NCBI RefSeq assembly: GCF_036689815.1
Contig: NZ_JBAHUR010000007.1
Coordinates: forward strand, 1-64,000
Reading direction: 5' to 3'
From: Magnetovibrio sp. PR-2
GTDB lineage: Bacteria > Pseudomonadota > Alphaproteobacteria > Rhodospirillales > Magnetovibrionaceae
Length of the DNA: 64,000 nucleotides
Position 1 is the first letter of the stretch, and each line of letters begins with the position of its first letter. The notes under the pieces were generated by a model, which did no database searches, was not told the origin of the DNA, and worked only from the letters and a program-made list of their open reading frames with translations. The position numbers were made by a program, and so were the translations under genes. Below are positions 37,866-45,704 of the stretch, in pieces.

Positions 37866-38627
37866 ATGCGCATTCTTACGATCATCACGACGGTGCTGTT
37901 CAGTGCCGTCTTATGGACAGCTCAAGCCCATGCAGACGGTCAAAAACCGTTCAGTGCCTGGGCTATGCAGATCGTGAACGGTCAAGAGGTGCACAAGGAA
38001 CGCATTTTCGTTTCTGCAAACGGCATCCGCTCAGAATTTCAAGACCGCGGTCGTGAAATGGTGCGGATTGTTCTGCCCAAACTCAAGCTGATGCGCATTC
38101 TGTTCCCGCAAGAAAAAGTCTATTTCGAACTGCAAGCCCCGGCGGACACGCCGGCGTCCATGTCCAATGAGCGCAAACCATGCCCAGACGTCGAAGGCTT
38201 GGTCTGCGAGAAAGTGGGCAAAGCCGTTTTTGGCAATATTCCGGTTGAGCAGTGGAAACAAACCCACACGCCGACCAAGACGTCGTCGAATATGTGGTGG
38301 GAGCCGGTGCGCAAGATCGCCGTGCGCCAAGAATTTCCAGACGGACGCATTATGCAGCTGACATTGGAAGGCAATGTGGATTTCGACGGCCGTTCGGTTG
38401 AAAACTGGAAAGTGACCATGGCCGACAAAGACGGCAAAACGGCAGAGGCACAACGTTATATCGATATGGGGCTGGGCATTATCGTGAAAGAACACGACGC
38501 ATCCAGCGGCATATCGCGCGAGCTGCGCAAATTGAAAGTGATGGCTTCGGATCAGGGCTGGTTCGATGTGCCTGCGGGCTATCAGCGCAGTGAAGCACCG
38601 CAAAAGCCTATGGGGCAAGGCCGCTAA
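37866..38627 (+). CDS. Periplasmic LolA/DUF4412-like protein
   Basis: 253 aa with signal peptide (ILTIITTVLFSAVLWTAQAHA). The mature part reads as an antiparallel beta sheet: KERIFVSANGIRSEFQDRG, RILFPQEKVYFEL, KIAVRQEFPDGRIMQLTLEG. This pattern resembles proteins carrying lipoproteins or lipids across the periplasm (LolA fold) and DUF4412. One Cys pair (KPCPDVEGLVCEK) may form a disulfide. ATG 37866 follows GAGGAACGCTAAGG. In context it may carry a hydrophobic ligand for the exporter or low-complexity proteins; this is inference. Confidence 0.62.
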   Translation: MRILTIITTVLFSAVLWTAQAHADGQKPFSAWAMQIVNGQEVHKERIFVSANGIRSEFQDRGREMVRIVLPKLKLMRILFPQEKVYFELQAPADTPASMSNERKPCPDVEGLVCEKVGKAVFGNIPVEQWKQTHTPTKTSSNMWWEPVRKIAVRQEFPDGRIMQLTLEGNVDFDGRSVENWKVTMADKDGKTAEAQRYIDMGLGIIVKEHDASSGISRELRKLKVMASDQGWFDVPAGYQRSEAPQKPMGQGR

Positions 38628-38665
38628 GACGCGGCTGGAATTTTGAGACCAAAGGAACCAAGACG

Positions 38666-39277
38666 ATGATTACAGTGGTGGGCAATCTGAAAGGCGGAAC
38701 GGGCAAAAGCACCGTTGTGTTTAACTTGGCCCTGTGGCTGGCGAACAATGAACGCCCGGTCGTGCTGTGTGACTTGGATCCGCAAAACACCTTGCGCGAT
38801 GCCGTCGATGTTCGCGTTGAAGAAGGTTACGACCCCACCGTTTCGGTGTTCGGCACCATCCCGAAAAAAGCCAACGGCAACGTGATTATCGATATCGGCC
38901 TGTCCGACATGGACGCAGCACGTACCGCGTTGGGCCGGGCCGATCGCGTCATCATTCCCGTCACCCCATCCCAGGCCGACGTTTGGGCGACGCAGCAGTT
39001 TTTGGGGATTATCGAAGAAAGCACGCGCGAAACCGGAACCAACCCGGACGTGATCTCGTTTATCAACCGTGCAGACACGCACCCCGCAGCAACCGAAAAT
39101 GCGGAAACGCATGAGGTCTTGCAGCAAATTCCGGGTATGGACGTGCTGGACGTCGTTTTATCGCAACGCATGGCCTTCCGTCGCTCGTTCTCGGAAGGTC
39201 TTGGCGTTTTTGAATTGGAGCCGCGCGGAAAAGCGGCCGCAGAACTCAACACATTAGCCGAACGGCTTTATGACTGA
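38666..39277 (+). CDS. Orphan ParA/MinD-type ATPase
   Basis: 203 aa, close to the minimal ParA fold. Deviant Walker A KGGTGKST with the signature Lys (residues 9-16), LCDLDPQNTLRD (switch I), Walker B VIIDIG and VIPVTPSQADVWATQQF. No N-terminal helix-turn-helix and no ParB gene beside it. Such orphan ParA proteins (McdA, PpfA, ParC) position protein cargo such as carboxysomes, chemoreceptor clusters or storage granules on the nucleoid. It lies 38 bases after the LolA-like gene and before a membrane coiled-coil protein, a possible cargo adaptor. Confidence 0.9.
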   Translation: MITVVGNLKGGTGKSTVVFNLALWLANNERPVVLCDLDPQNTLRDAVDVRVEEGYDPTVSVFGTIPKKANGNVIIDIGLSDMDAARTALGRADRVIIPVTPSQADVWATQQFLGIIEESTRETGTNPDVISFINRADTHPAATENAETHEVLQQIPGMDVLDVVLSQRMAFRRSFSEGLGVFELEPRGKAAAELNTLAERLYD

Positions 39278-39312
39278 TTAGGGCGCGAAAGCCCCACTAT
39301 TGGAGAGAAAGA

Positions 39313-40755
39313 ATGCCTGTCATTCGTTGGATTATGAACCACCTCGTTATCGTGTTCGTCACTGCACTTGTGGTGGTGGGCTTGGTGTACCAAGACGAAA
39401 TCGAATCTGAACTGGTTGAGCTCGGCGTGATGCAGCCGCAGGCTGAAGCCGTCGCAGACGCCGAAGGCGATGACGACGACGCTGCGCCGAAACAGATGCC
39501 GACGGATTTGGGCAAAGCTGAAATGCCGGCTGCTCCGGCTGAGGAAAAAGCTGAGGCTGCTCCGGCACCGGCTGCGGTTACAGCTGCAACGGCTCCCGCT
39601 CCGGTGACGCCTGCTGAACAAGCGGCGAAAAACCAAGCGGCCTTTGAAGAAGCCAAAGCCAAGGCTGAAAAAGCTCAAGCCGAGGCGGAAGCCCAACGCA
39701 AAGCGGCTTACGAAAAAGCGCAAGCCCAAATGAAAAAGGCCCAAGAAGAGCAAAAAGCCCGCGAAGCTGAAGCTGCTGCCAAAGCCGAAGCCCAACGCCA
39801 AGAGGCTGAAGCGAAAGCCGCAGCTGCGAAAGCCGAAGCTGAAGCCAAGGCTGCCCAAATGAAAGCCGAAGCCGACGAAGCCCGCGCTGAAGCTGAAGCC
39901 AAAGCCGCAGAGATGAGAGCTGAAGCACAAAAAGCTCAAGCCGAAGCTCAGGCCAAAGCTGCTGAAATGCAAGCCCAAGCCCAGGCCCAAGCGCAAGAAC
40001 AAGCCGCAAAAGCGGCTCAGCAAATGGCCCAAGCACCGGGGCAGATGCCCACGCACTTAACGCCGCCGACGCCTCCGGCTGAAGTTGTTGAAGCGCAAGC
40101 CCAAGCCCAAGAACAACAGGCTCAAGCTCAAGCCAAAGCGCAAACCCAACAACAAGACGCCCAAGCTGCGCAAGCCAAAGCCATTGCGGACTACCAAGCG
40201 CAGATGCAAGCCCAACGCGCACAAATGATGGAACGCCAAAAGCAAGCCCAAGCCCAAGCCAAAGCGGCTTATGAAGCTGCGATGAAGCGTCGCCAAGAGA
40301 TGATGGCGCAACGCCAACAAGCTCCGCAACGCCCGGCTATGGCTCCGCGTACCCAAGCGGCACCTGCTGTGCCGGAACCCGCACTGGACCCGGCGCTGAA
40401 AGAAAAATGGACGGCTGCTCGCACGGCATTTTGGAAACGCGACATGGCCAAGGCCGAAGAGCTATACAAAGCCTTGTTGAGCGAAACGGATGCCGCCGAT
40501 GTGGCTGGTGAGTTGGGTAACGTTTACTTCACCCAGCGCCGCATGGACGAAGCAGCCGACATGTTCTTGGAAGCCGGTGTGCGTATGCTGAAGTCCGACA
40601 CGCCGCAACAATCCATGACGGTGATGCGCACATTGGTGCGTTTGGACAAAGCCAAAGCGCAAGAACTGCGCACGATGATGCAGGCGAAAATGGAAGCCAT
40701 GCGCGAAGAGGCCGCAGAACCCGCAGCCCCCACCCAGCCGAGCGCGGCTGAATAA
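39313..40755 (+). CDS. Membrane-anchored Ala/Gln/Glu coiled-coil protein with TPR-like C-terminus
   Basis: 480 aa. Residues 8-24 form one membrane anchor (MNHLVIVFVTALVVVGLVY). Residues ~100-345 are a very long charged Ala-rich coiled coil (AEAEAQRKAAYEKAQAQM and many like it). Residues ~365-445 contain TPR-like helices (ARTAFWKRDMAKAEELYKAL, GNVYFTQRRMDEAADMFLEA). This is a scaffold architecture: a membrane base, a long spacer and a protein-binding head. It follows the ParA gene by 35 bases. TolA-like coiled coils give false similarity. Which side of the membrane the coil is on is not certain. Confidence 0.72.
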   Translation: MPVIRWIMNHLVIVFVTALVVVGLVYQDEIESELVELGVMQPQAEAVADAEGDDDDAAPKQMPTDLGKAEMPAAPAEEKAEAAPAPAAVTAATAPAPVTPAEQAAKNQAAFEEAKAKAEKAQAEAEAQRKAAYEKAQAQMKKAQEEQKAREAEAAAKAEAQRQEAEAKAAAAKAEAEAKAAQMKAEADEARAEAEAKAAEMRAEAQKAQAEAQAKAAEMQAQAQAQAQEQAAKAAQQMAQAPGQMPTHLTPPTPPAEVVEAQAQAQEQQAQAQAKAQTQQQDAQAAQAKAIADYQAQMQAQRAQMMERQKQAQAQAKAAYEAAMKRRQEMMAQRQQAPQRPAMAPRTQAAPAVPEPALDPALKEKWTAARTAFWKRDMAKAEELYKALLSETDAADVAGELGNVYFTQRRMDEAADMFLEAGVRMLKSDTPQQSMTVMRTLVRLDKAKAQELRTMMQAKMEAMREEAAEPAAPTQPSAAE

Positions 40756-40776
40756 TTTGATTTGAGGACCTGACTT

Positions 40777-41364
40777 ATGGATTTCATTCGCAATATTTTC
40801 GCCATTATCGGGGTGTTGGCCTGTGTTGCCGGCATCACGGCGGCCCCGCACGCCATGAAAATCAAAGGTGCCTTTGACACGTTTGATGAAAAGGCGATGG
40901 ACACCTACTTGGAAATGTTTACCTCGATTTTGGAAACGGGCAATGCGGCTGAAGCGACAGTGTGGAAAGCACAGGTCAGCGAAGACCTGACCGCTGAAGA
41001 CGTGGAAGAAACCATCAAGTTCGTCGCCAACGAACACAACATTCAAAACGTTGGTGAATTGCCCCTATATCGTCAAGTTCAAGCGATGAGTGGCAAGGAA
41101 TACCGCTACGTCAAAATCTACATGTTCTGCAACGCCATGACGGCGGCGATGATGTTGGATTACTCGGACGCGTATTCGGCCTACCTGCCGTGCCGCTTGT
41201 CGGTTGTCGAAGACAAAGAAGGCCGTCTTTGGATCTACACTTTGAATATGGACCCGATGATCCATGGCGGTAAACCGTTGCCGGCGGAACTCAAAGCAGA
41301 GGCCGAGAAGGTCAAAATGATCATGCAAGACGTTCTTAAGCGTGGTTCTGAAGGCGACTTCTAA
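40777..41364 (+). CDS. DUF302-like membrane-anchored protein
   Basis: 195 aa. The N-terminus is a hydrophobic anchor or signal (NIFAIIGVLACVAGITAAP). The body resembles DUF302 near its end: YRYVKIYMFCNAMTAAMMLD, AYLPCRLSVVEDKEGRLWIY, where DUF302 has the pattern LPLRVLVYED-G-VWV. DUF302 proteins are often linked with sulfur metabolism, but their chemistry is unknown. Two Cys residues (MFCNAM, LPCRLS) are notable. It lies 21 bases after the coiled-coil gene and 20 before the dynamin-like GTPase gene, so it is part of the same unit. Confidence 0.62.
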   Translation: MDFIRNIFAIIGVLACVAGITAAPHAMKIKGAFDTFDEKAMDTYLEMFTSILETGNAAEATVWKAQVSEDLTAEDVEETIKFVANEHNIQNVGELPLYRQVQAMSGKEYRYVKIYMFCNAMTAAMMLDYSDAYSAYLPCRLSVVEDKEGRLWIYTLNMDPMIHGGKPLPAELKAEAEKVKMIMQDVLKRGSEGDF

Positions 41365-41384
41365 GTCGTCTCAAGGAGAGAGTT

Positions 41385-42953
41385 ATGTTTTTCAATCGCC
41401 CCAGTACGACTTTGACGGAACGTTTAAACAATCTGGAGAAGCATCTTGCAGAAGAGCATCCGGATCTGTTGAGTGTTTTGCCGACGTACATGAAGTTGGA
41501 CAAAGTGCTCTACCGTTTAGGGTTGCTGACGGCGGATGAAAGCTTGGCCACGCGCATCACCTGGTGGCCGCTGATCAGCGTGTTGGGCACGTTCTCCTCT
41601 GGTAAATCGACTTTCATCAATCACACGCTGGGCAAAGTCCTGCAGCGCACCGGCAACCAAGCGGTGGACGATAAGTTCACAGTGATGTGTTACGCGGCGC
41701 ATGAAAATTCGCGCACGCTGCCGGGCTCGGCACTGAACCACGATCCGCGTTTTCCGTTCTTCGGCATTGGCGAAGAAATTGAAAAAGTGGCCGAGGGCGA
41801 AGGGCGGCGGATCGACACGTATCTGCAGCTTAAAACCGCTGACACCGATGTTTTGAAAGGCCGCACGCTGATCGATTCCCCCGGTTTCGATGCGGATGAC
41901 CAGCGGCGCTCGACCCTGCGGTTGACAGATCACATCATCGATATTTCGGACTTGGTTTTGATCTTCTTCGATGCCCGCCATCCCGAACCGGGCGCGATGC
42001 AAGATACATTGACGCACTTGGTGTCCAAAGCTACGGGACGAGCAGATTCAACCAAATTCATGTACGTGTTGAACCAAATCGACACCACCGCCCGCGAAGA
42101 CAATCCCGAAGAAGTCGTCTCCGCATGGCAGCGTGCCTTGGCTCAGGCGGGGGTGGCGAGCGGTCGGTTCTTGTGCATCTACAACGAAGACGCTGCGGTT
42201 CACATCGAAGACACAGCGTTGCGTGAACGTTATCAGCGCAAACGCAATGAAGATATGGCTGAAATTTCGCGCCGTATGAACGAGGTTGAAGTGGAACGCG
42301 GCTATCGCGTCGTTAGCGCCTTGGAAGACGTCTCGCGCCAAGTCGAAACCGAAGCTGTGCCCATGATCGAAGAGGCCGTGGCCAAGTGGCGTAAGTTCGT
42401 TATGGTCGGCGATGTTCTCGGTATTGTCGTTGCCGCTGGCTTGGTTTGGGCGGCCTTGCATTTCTTAGGTATGGAAACCCTTCAAGGCGCGTTCGATGCC
42501 GTTAACGGCTACATCGTGTCGATGATTGCGGTGGCTGCTGCCATCGGCGTTCTCGGGTGGTCGTGGCATTTCACCATGCGCAAGTTAATGACCAAATGGA
42601 TTGCGCCTGCGTTGCCCGATCGCTATGGCGAACATGAGCTCAATATCCAAAATGGCTTTCGCAAAAGCACGCGCGTGTGGCGCAGCGCCTTTACGAAGGG
42701 TGTATCCGGTTGGGGCAAAGGCACGAAACGGATGCTGTCGGAAATCATCGGTGCTATTGAGGGCCACATTCAACGCCTAAACGATGAGCACACCGACCCG
42801 TCTGGTCGCAAAGCCATGCGTGTTGAATTGGAATCACAAATTCGGGAAACGGAAGACAAAGCTGAGGAAGAACCCGTAGCAGAAACACTCGTCGCAACCT
42901 CTACCGAGCAAGTACTGGCTCCGTCGGCAGATCAAAAAGTTGCGTCAAATTAA
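41385..42953 (+). CDS. Membrane-bound dynamin/EHD-like GTPase
   Basis: 522 aa. GTPase motifs: G1 VLGTFSSGKST (~66-76), G3 LIDSPGFDAD (~162) and G4 NQID (~230). ISVLGTFSSGKSTFINHTLG closely resembles EHD and bacterial dynamin-like proteins. Two hydrophobic segments (~340-365 and ~376-396) form a membrane hairpin or paired helices, followed by an amphipathic and coiled C-terminal part (KGTKRMLSEIIGAIEGHIQR). Such proteins bend, fuse or cut membranes. Penultimate gene of the run. Other roles for large GTPases cannot be excluded. Confidence 0.85.
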   Translation: MFFNRPSTTLTERLNNLEKHLAEEHPDLLSVLPTYMKLDKVLYRLGLLTADESLATRITWWPLISVLGTFSSGKSTFINHTLGKVLQRTGNQAVDDKFTVMCYAAHENSRTLPGSALNHDPRFPFFGIGEEIEKVAEGEGRRIDTYLQLKTADTDVLKGRTLIDSPGFDADDQRRSTLRLTDHIIDISDLVLIFFDARHPEPGAMQDTLTHLVSKATGRADSTKFMYVLNQIDTTAREDNPEEVVSAWQRALAQAGVASGRFLCIYNEDAAVHIEDTALRERYQRKRNEDMAEISRRMNEVEVERGYRVVSALEDVSRQVETEAVPMIEEAVAKWRKFVMVGDVLGIVVAAGLVWAALHFLGMETLQGAFDAVNGYIVSMIAVAAAIGVLGWSWHFTMRKLMTKWIAPALPDRYGEHELNIQNGFRKSTRVWRSAFTKGVSGWGKGTKRMLSEIIGAIEGHIQRLNDEHTDPSGRKAMRVELESQIRETEDKAEEEPVAETLVATSTEQVLAPSADQKVASN

Positions 42954-43047
42954 CGGGAAATTTGGAAGTATATGGTTGGGTGGCTTAGAGGATGAACCTT
43001 TCAAGTGAACGTCAACCTAATGAATAAAAAAAGAAACGGGGTAGGCC

Positions 43048-43446
43048 GTGTATAGAAGAGTAAACAACAGCCGGTATATGGTCGCGGGCATCAGCGGTAT
43101 CGTGGTTGTGATGAGCGTATTCACCTACTTGATGTGGGGGATTGCGAACCGGATCGACCAGATGACGGAAACCATCATCGGTATGGGGGACGATATCCAC
43201 ATTATGTCCGAAGCGCAAAAAGTGATGGTTCGTGACATTGGACAAATGTCTAAGGATATGAATTCCATGCAAGCTGCTGTCCAGGGTATGGATCAGCAGA
43301 TGTATGTGGTGTCCCGCAATTTGGCCGTGATGACCGGATCGACCACGCACATGAATGCGAACATGGCACGTATGAGTCAAGACGTTGGACGTTCGTCCAA
43401 CATGTTCTCATCGCCGATGGCGTATTTTTGGAACATGGGGCGCTAA
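43048..43446 (+). CDS. Small membrane-anchored coiled-coil protein
   Basis: 132 aa. One membrane helix near the start (AGISGIVVVMSVFTYLMWGI) and a Met/Gln-rich helical remainder (IGQMSKDMNSMQAAVQGMDQ) likely to form a coiled coil on the other side. GTG 43048 has GGGGTAGG upstream; ATG 43078 is an alternative. It lies 94 bases after the dynamin-like gene and before a strong terminator, so it probably ends this transcription unit. Resembles short trimeric methyl-accepting-like helices by composition only. Function unknown. Confidence 0.6.
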   Translation: MYRRVNNSRYMVAGISGIVVVMSVFTYLMWGIANRIDQMTETIIGMGDDIHIMSEAQKVMVRDIGQMSKDMNSMQAAVQGMDQQMYVVSRNLAVMTGSTTHMNANMARMSQDVGRSSNMFSSPMAYFWNMGR

Positions 43447-43469
43447 GTTAAAGCACCACCCCAACGCAT

Positions 43470-43520
43470 AAAAAGGCGGTCCTTAAGCAAGTTTCAGAAG
43501 CTTAAGGAAACCGCCTTTTT
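43470..43520. terminator. Bidirectional terminator, overlapping the 3-prime end of the M41-like gene
   Basis: AAAAAGGCGGT-CCTTAAGC (43470-43488) pairs with GCTTAAGG-AAACCGCCTTTTT (43500-43520). The long stem has U-runs on both strands. It stops the sigma-54-controlled run and the convergent gene. The last codons of the latter lie inside the hairpin. Confidence 0.85.
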
Positions 43521-44043
43521 CTTTGGGCGGGCGCGGGATGTAGCGCTCAATGATTTTTGTGATTTCTTTGCCGTCCACTTCCATGTGGCCCAACTGGTCT
43601 TGTTCGTACAGATACTCAGCCACGGGTAAAATCGCGTCGCGCACATGGTCGGGCGCAAACATTTCGATGGCACGGTCTTCCAGTTCGAACAAAACGTCTT
43701 CGCTGTCGATTTCATCTTGGGGGGAAAGGCCCGCCAAAATGCGTGACAGTTCATCAATGCGTGAAATATCGCCGGAGCAACAGGCCGACATATCGCACAC
43801 GGCTTCTTCGGCAATGTGTCCGCCGAACAGTTCCAGCGCGCGGTGCTCCAGAATATCCATGAAGGAATCCCAGCTGTTGGACATAAATCTTTTTTCGGAA
43901 ATGGTCATCGGCGGGCGCGGCAACATGCGCACGGACACGATGTGTTGATTTAACAAATAGGCGGTAATGGTGTGCCCTGCTTCGTATACGCAGAGGCGAA
44001 AAAGATCATCCAAACATTTATCGTTGGGTGTTTTTGAAGTCAT
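43483..44043 (-). CDS. FtsH-peptidase (M41)-like protein lacking a zinc ligand
   Basis: 186 aa, cytoplasmic, no AAA domain or membrane segment. VYEAGHTITAYLL aligns with the HEAGH zinc motif of FtsH but the first His is Tyr. ALELFGGHIAEEAVCDMSAC followed by CSGDISRIDELSRIL matches the GGRAAEE and SGASNDL-x-x-A region, keeping the Asp ligand position. It is therefore probably a catalytically dead or altered M41 domain that could bind substrates or regulate FtsH. The final residues overlap a terminator hairpin. A genuinely different metalloprotein is the alternative. Confidence 0.68.
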   Translation of the reverse strand: MTSKTPNDKCLDDLFRLCVYEAGHTITAYLLNQHIVSVRMLPRPPMTISEKRFMSNSWDSFMDILEHRALELFGGHIAEEAVCDMSACCSGDISRIDELSRILAGLSPQDEIDSEDVLFELEDRAIEMFAPDHVRDAILPVAEYLYEQDQLGHMEVDGKEITKIIERYIPRPPKEKGGFLKLLKLA

Positions 44044-44153
44044 CCTGCCCTCGAATTTATGGTTCTTTATTCTTGGGCCGAATTATACATGATAGTTTGG
44101 TGTTAAGATATTTGAATTTTTCAAATGTGCAGTGCACAAAAGTGTGGTGCACG

Positions 44154-44693
44154 TTACGAACGTGCCGTTTCCCACCAACTTTGAAGGGCTTGTAAGTCGC
44201 ACGTTAATTGTACATCCATGCCGCCCGTAAAGGCATTCCAGGATTTAAGCTCGTTCTTAGGCACGGAGACCACAGTGGGAATCGGCTCGGCGATGACGGC
44301 CATTAAGTCGTCGGAAATGCCGCCGCCGTCCTTTTCATGCTTGCCGAATTTTTCCACCACGACGATGTCTGCACCTTCGGCTATGGCGCGGCGCAAAATT
44401 TGCGCAGCCTCAGCCAAACGCGACAAGTCCAGGCTGCAGATTTTGTTGTCCAGTTCGTATTGGGTTGGGCGGACCAGTTCGACTTTGTCGCGTGTGTTGA
44501 TGTCAATCGCGTCCACCCCACAACTTTCCGCCGGCACATCAATGTCGCCGGGTTGCTCTTGCAAGATACCGTGTACGTTCAGGCCTTGGGCTTGCAGGCT
44601 GTCGACGAAGCCCTTCATGACGTCCCGAATGGGCTCGCCGCGTTCGTACACGACACCGACGACAACTGGCTCTGACTGTTCAACACTGCTCAT
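44154..44693 (-). CDS. DUF2478 family protein
   Basis: 179 aa with a Rossmann-like layout: an initial strand and turn VVGVVYERGEPIRDVMKGF, a Cys-containing middle (IDVPAESCGVDAIDIN), the conserved LDLSRLAEAAQILRRAIAEG helix and the family motif DIVVVEKFGKHEKDGGG. DUF2478 members often stand beside molybdate or nitrogenase-type genes, and the fold resembles nucleotide-binding NTPases, but no classical P-loop is visible. ATG 44693 (MSSVEQSEPV) is preferred; an upstream TTG extends the frame by 37 poorly conserved-looking residues. Confidence 0.75.
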   Translation of the reverse strand: MSSVEQSEPVVVGVVYERGEPIRDVMKGFVDSLQAQGLNVHGILQEQPGDIDVPAESCGVDAIDINTRDKVELVRPTQYELDNKICSLDLSRLAEAAQILRRAIAEGADIVVVEKFGKHEKDGGGISDDLMAVIAEPIPTVVSVPKNELKSWNAFTGGMDVQLTCDLQALQSWWETARS

Positions 44694-44813
44694 AGGCTCA
44701 ATCTCGGCTGGGGAGTTTGATGCAGTATAAACATCCGCTTTAAATCCCGATAGGGCGATTTGTGAGCGCCGCGGTTTTCTTGACGTTTCAACGTCATGGT
44801 GCAAAGCTACGGC

Positions 44814-45659
44814 ATGAAACTTTTACGCTTTGGCCCTAAGGGCTCTGAAAAACCGGGACGGCTGGACGGGGATGGAAACATTCGCGATCTGTCGGCTCTG
44901 ATCTCCGATATCGATGGGGCTTGTCTATCCGACGCTGCATTGGCAAAGCTTGCAGATGTCAAAGACGAAGGCTTGCCTTTGATCAGTGACGATGTCCGTA
45001 TCGGTCCGTGTGTGACGGGTGTGGGTAAGATGATGGCCATCGGTTTGAACTTTTCCGACCATGCCAAAGAAACGGGGATGGAACCACCTGCAGCTCCCGT
45101 GCTCTTCACCAAATACACGTCTGCTATTAATGGCCCCAACGATGATGTCGTGTTGCCGCGTGGATCACAGAAAGCGGATTGGGAAGTTGAACTTGGCGTC
45201 GTTATGGGCAAAGCGGCCAAGTATGTATCCCAAGCCGAAGCCTTGGATTGTGTCGCGGGCTACACCGTGGTTAACGATGTCTCTGAGCGCTCCTTCCAAC
45301 TGGAAGGCACAGGGCAGTGGGTGAAGGGCAAGTCGTGCGATACCTTTGCCCCATTGGGCCCTTGGCTGGTGACCCGTGACGAGATCGCCGACCCGCAAGA
45401 TTTGAACATGTGGTTGGACGTGAACGGCGAAGCGCGACAACGCGGCAACACGCAAACCATGATCTTTTCGGTTGCGCACATCATCAGCTTCTTGTCGAAC
45501 CACTTCACCCTGCATCCGGGCGATGTGATTTGTACCGGCACACCTCCCGGTGTCGGCATGGGCATGAAGCCACAGCAGTTCTTGAAAGACGGCGACGTGA
45601 TGCGCTTGGGCATCGATGGTTTGGGTGAGCAAAACCAAGCCGTGCGCACCGACGATTAG
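44814..45659 (+). CDS. Fumarylacetoacetate hydrolase family protein
   Basis: 281 aa. The N-terminus MKLLRFGPKGSEKPGRLDGD is that of a broad bacterial FAH clade. The catalytic part has ADWEVELGVVMGK (metal Glu residues), YTVVNDVSERSFQLE, WVKGKSCDTFAPLGPWLVT and HPGDVICTGTPPGVGMG. Members cleave C-C bonds or isomerise in aromatic or acid catabolism; annotations such as ureidoglycolate lyase are common but cannot be confirmed. Its stop codon lies in a short duplication of the neighbouring gene's end. Confidence 0.92.
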   Translation: MKLLRFGPKGSEKPGRLDGDGNIRDLSALISDIDGACLSDAALAKLADVKDEGLPLISDDVRIGPCVTGVGKMMAIGLNFSDHAKETGMEPPAAPVLFTKYTSAINGPNDDVVLPRGSQKADWEVELGVVMGKAAKYVSQAEALDCVAGYTVVNDVSERSFQLEGTGQWVKGKSCDTFAPLGPWLVTRDEIADPQDLNMWLDVNGEARQRGNTQTMIFSVAHIISFLSNHFTLHPGDVICTGTPPGVGMGMKPQQFLKDGDVMRLGIDGLGEQNQAVRTDD

Positions 45660-45704
45660 TCTTTGAAGATATTGATCAGCTAGTCTTTAAAGATATCGAT
45701 CAGT
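45657..45704. repeat. 24-bp imperfect tandem duplication at a gene 3-prime end
   Basis: TAGTCTTTGAAGATATTGATCAGC (45657-45680) is followed directly by a copy with three changes (45681-45704). The second copy encodes the last residues (LIDIFKD) of the convergent dehydrogenase; the first copy supplies the stop codon of the FAH gene. Confidence 0.85.

Noticed and set aside
39313-40755. Assignment of the coiled-coil protein as TolA
   Set aside because: The Ala/Glu/Gln coiled coil resembles TolA, but there is no TolA C-terminal domain and no tolQRB genes nearby; a TPR-like region takes its place.
29906-43446. Possibility that the operon is a magnetosome island
   Set aside because: No mam/mms genes (MamB/M cation transporters, MamE protease, MamK actin, MamQ/L/I) are recognisable; only general similarity in using membrane-shaping and positioning proteins.
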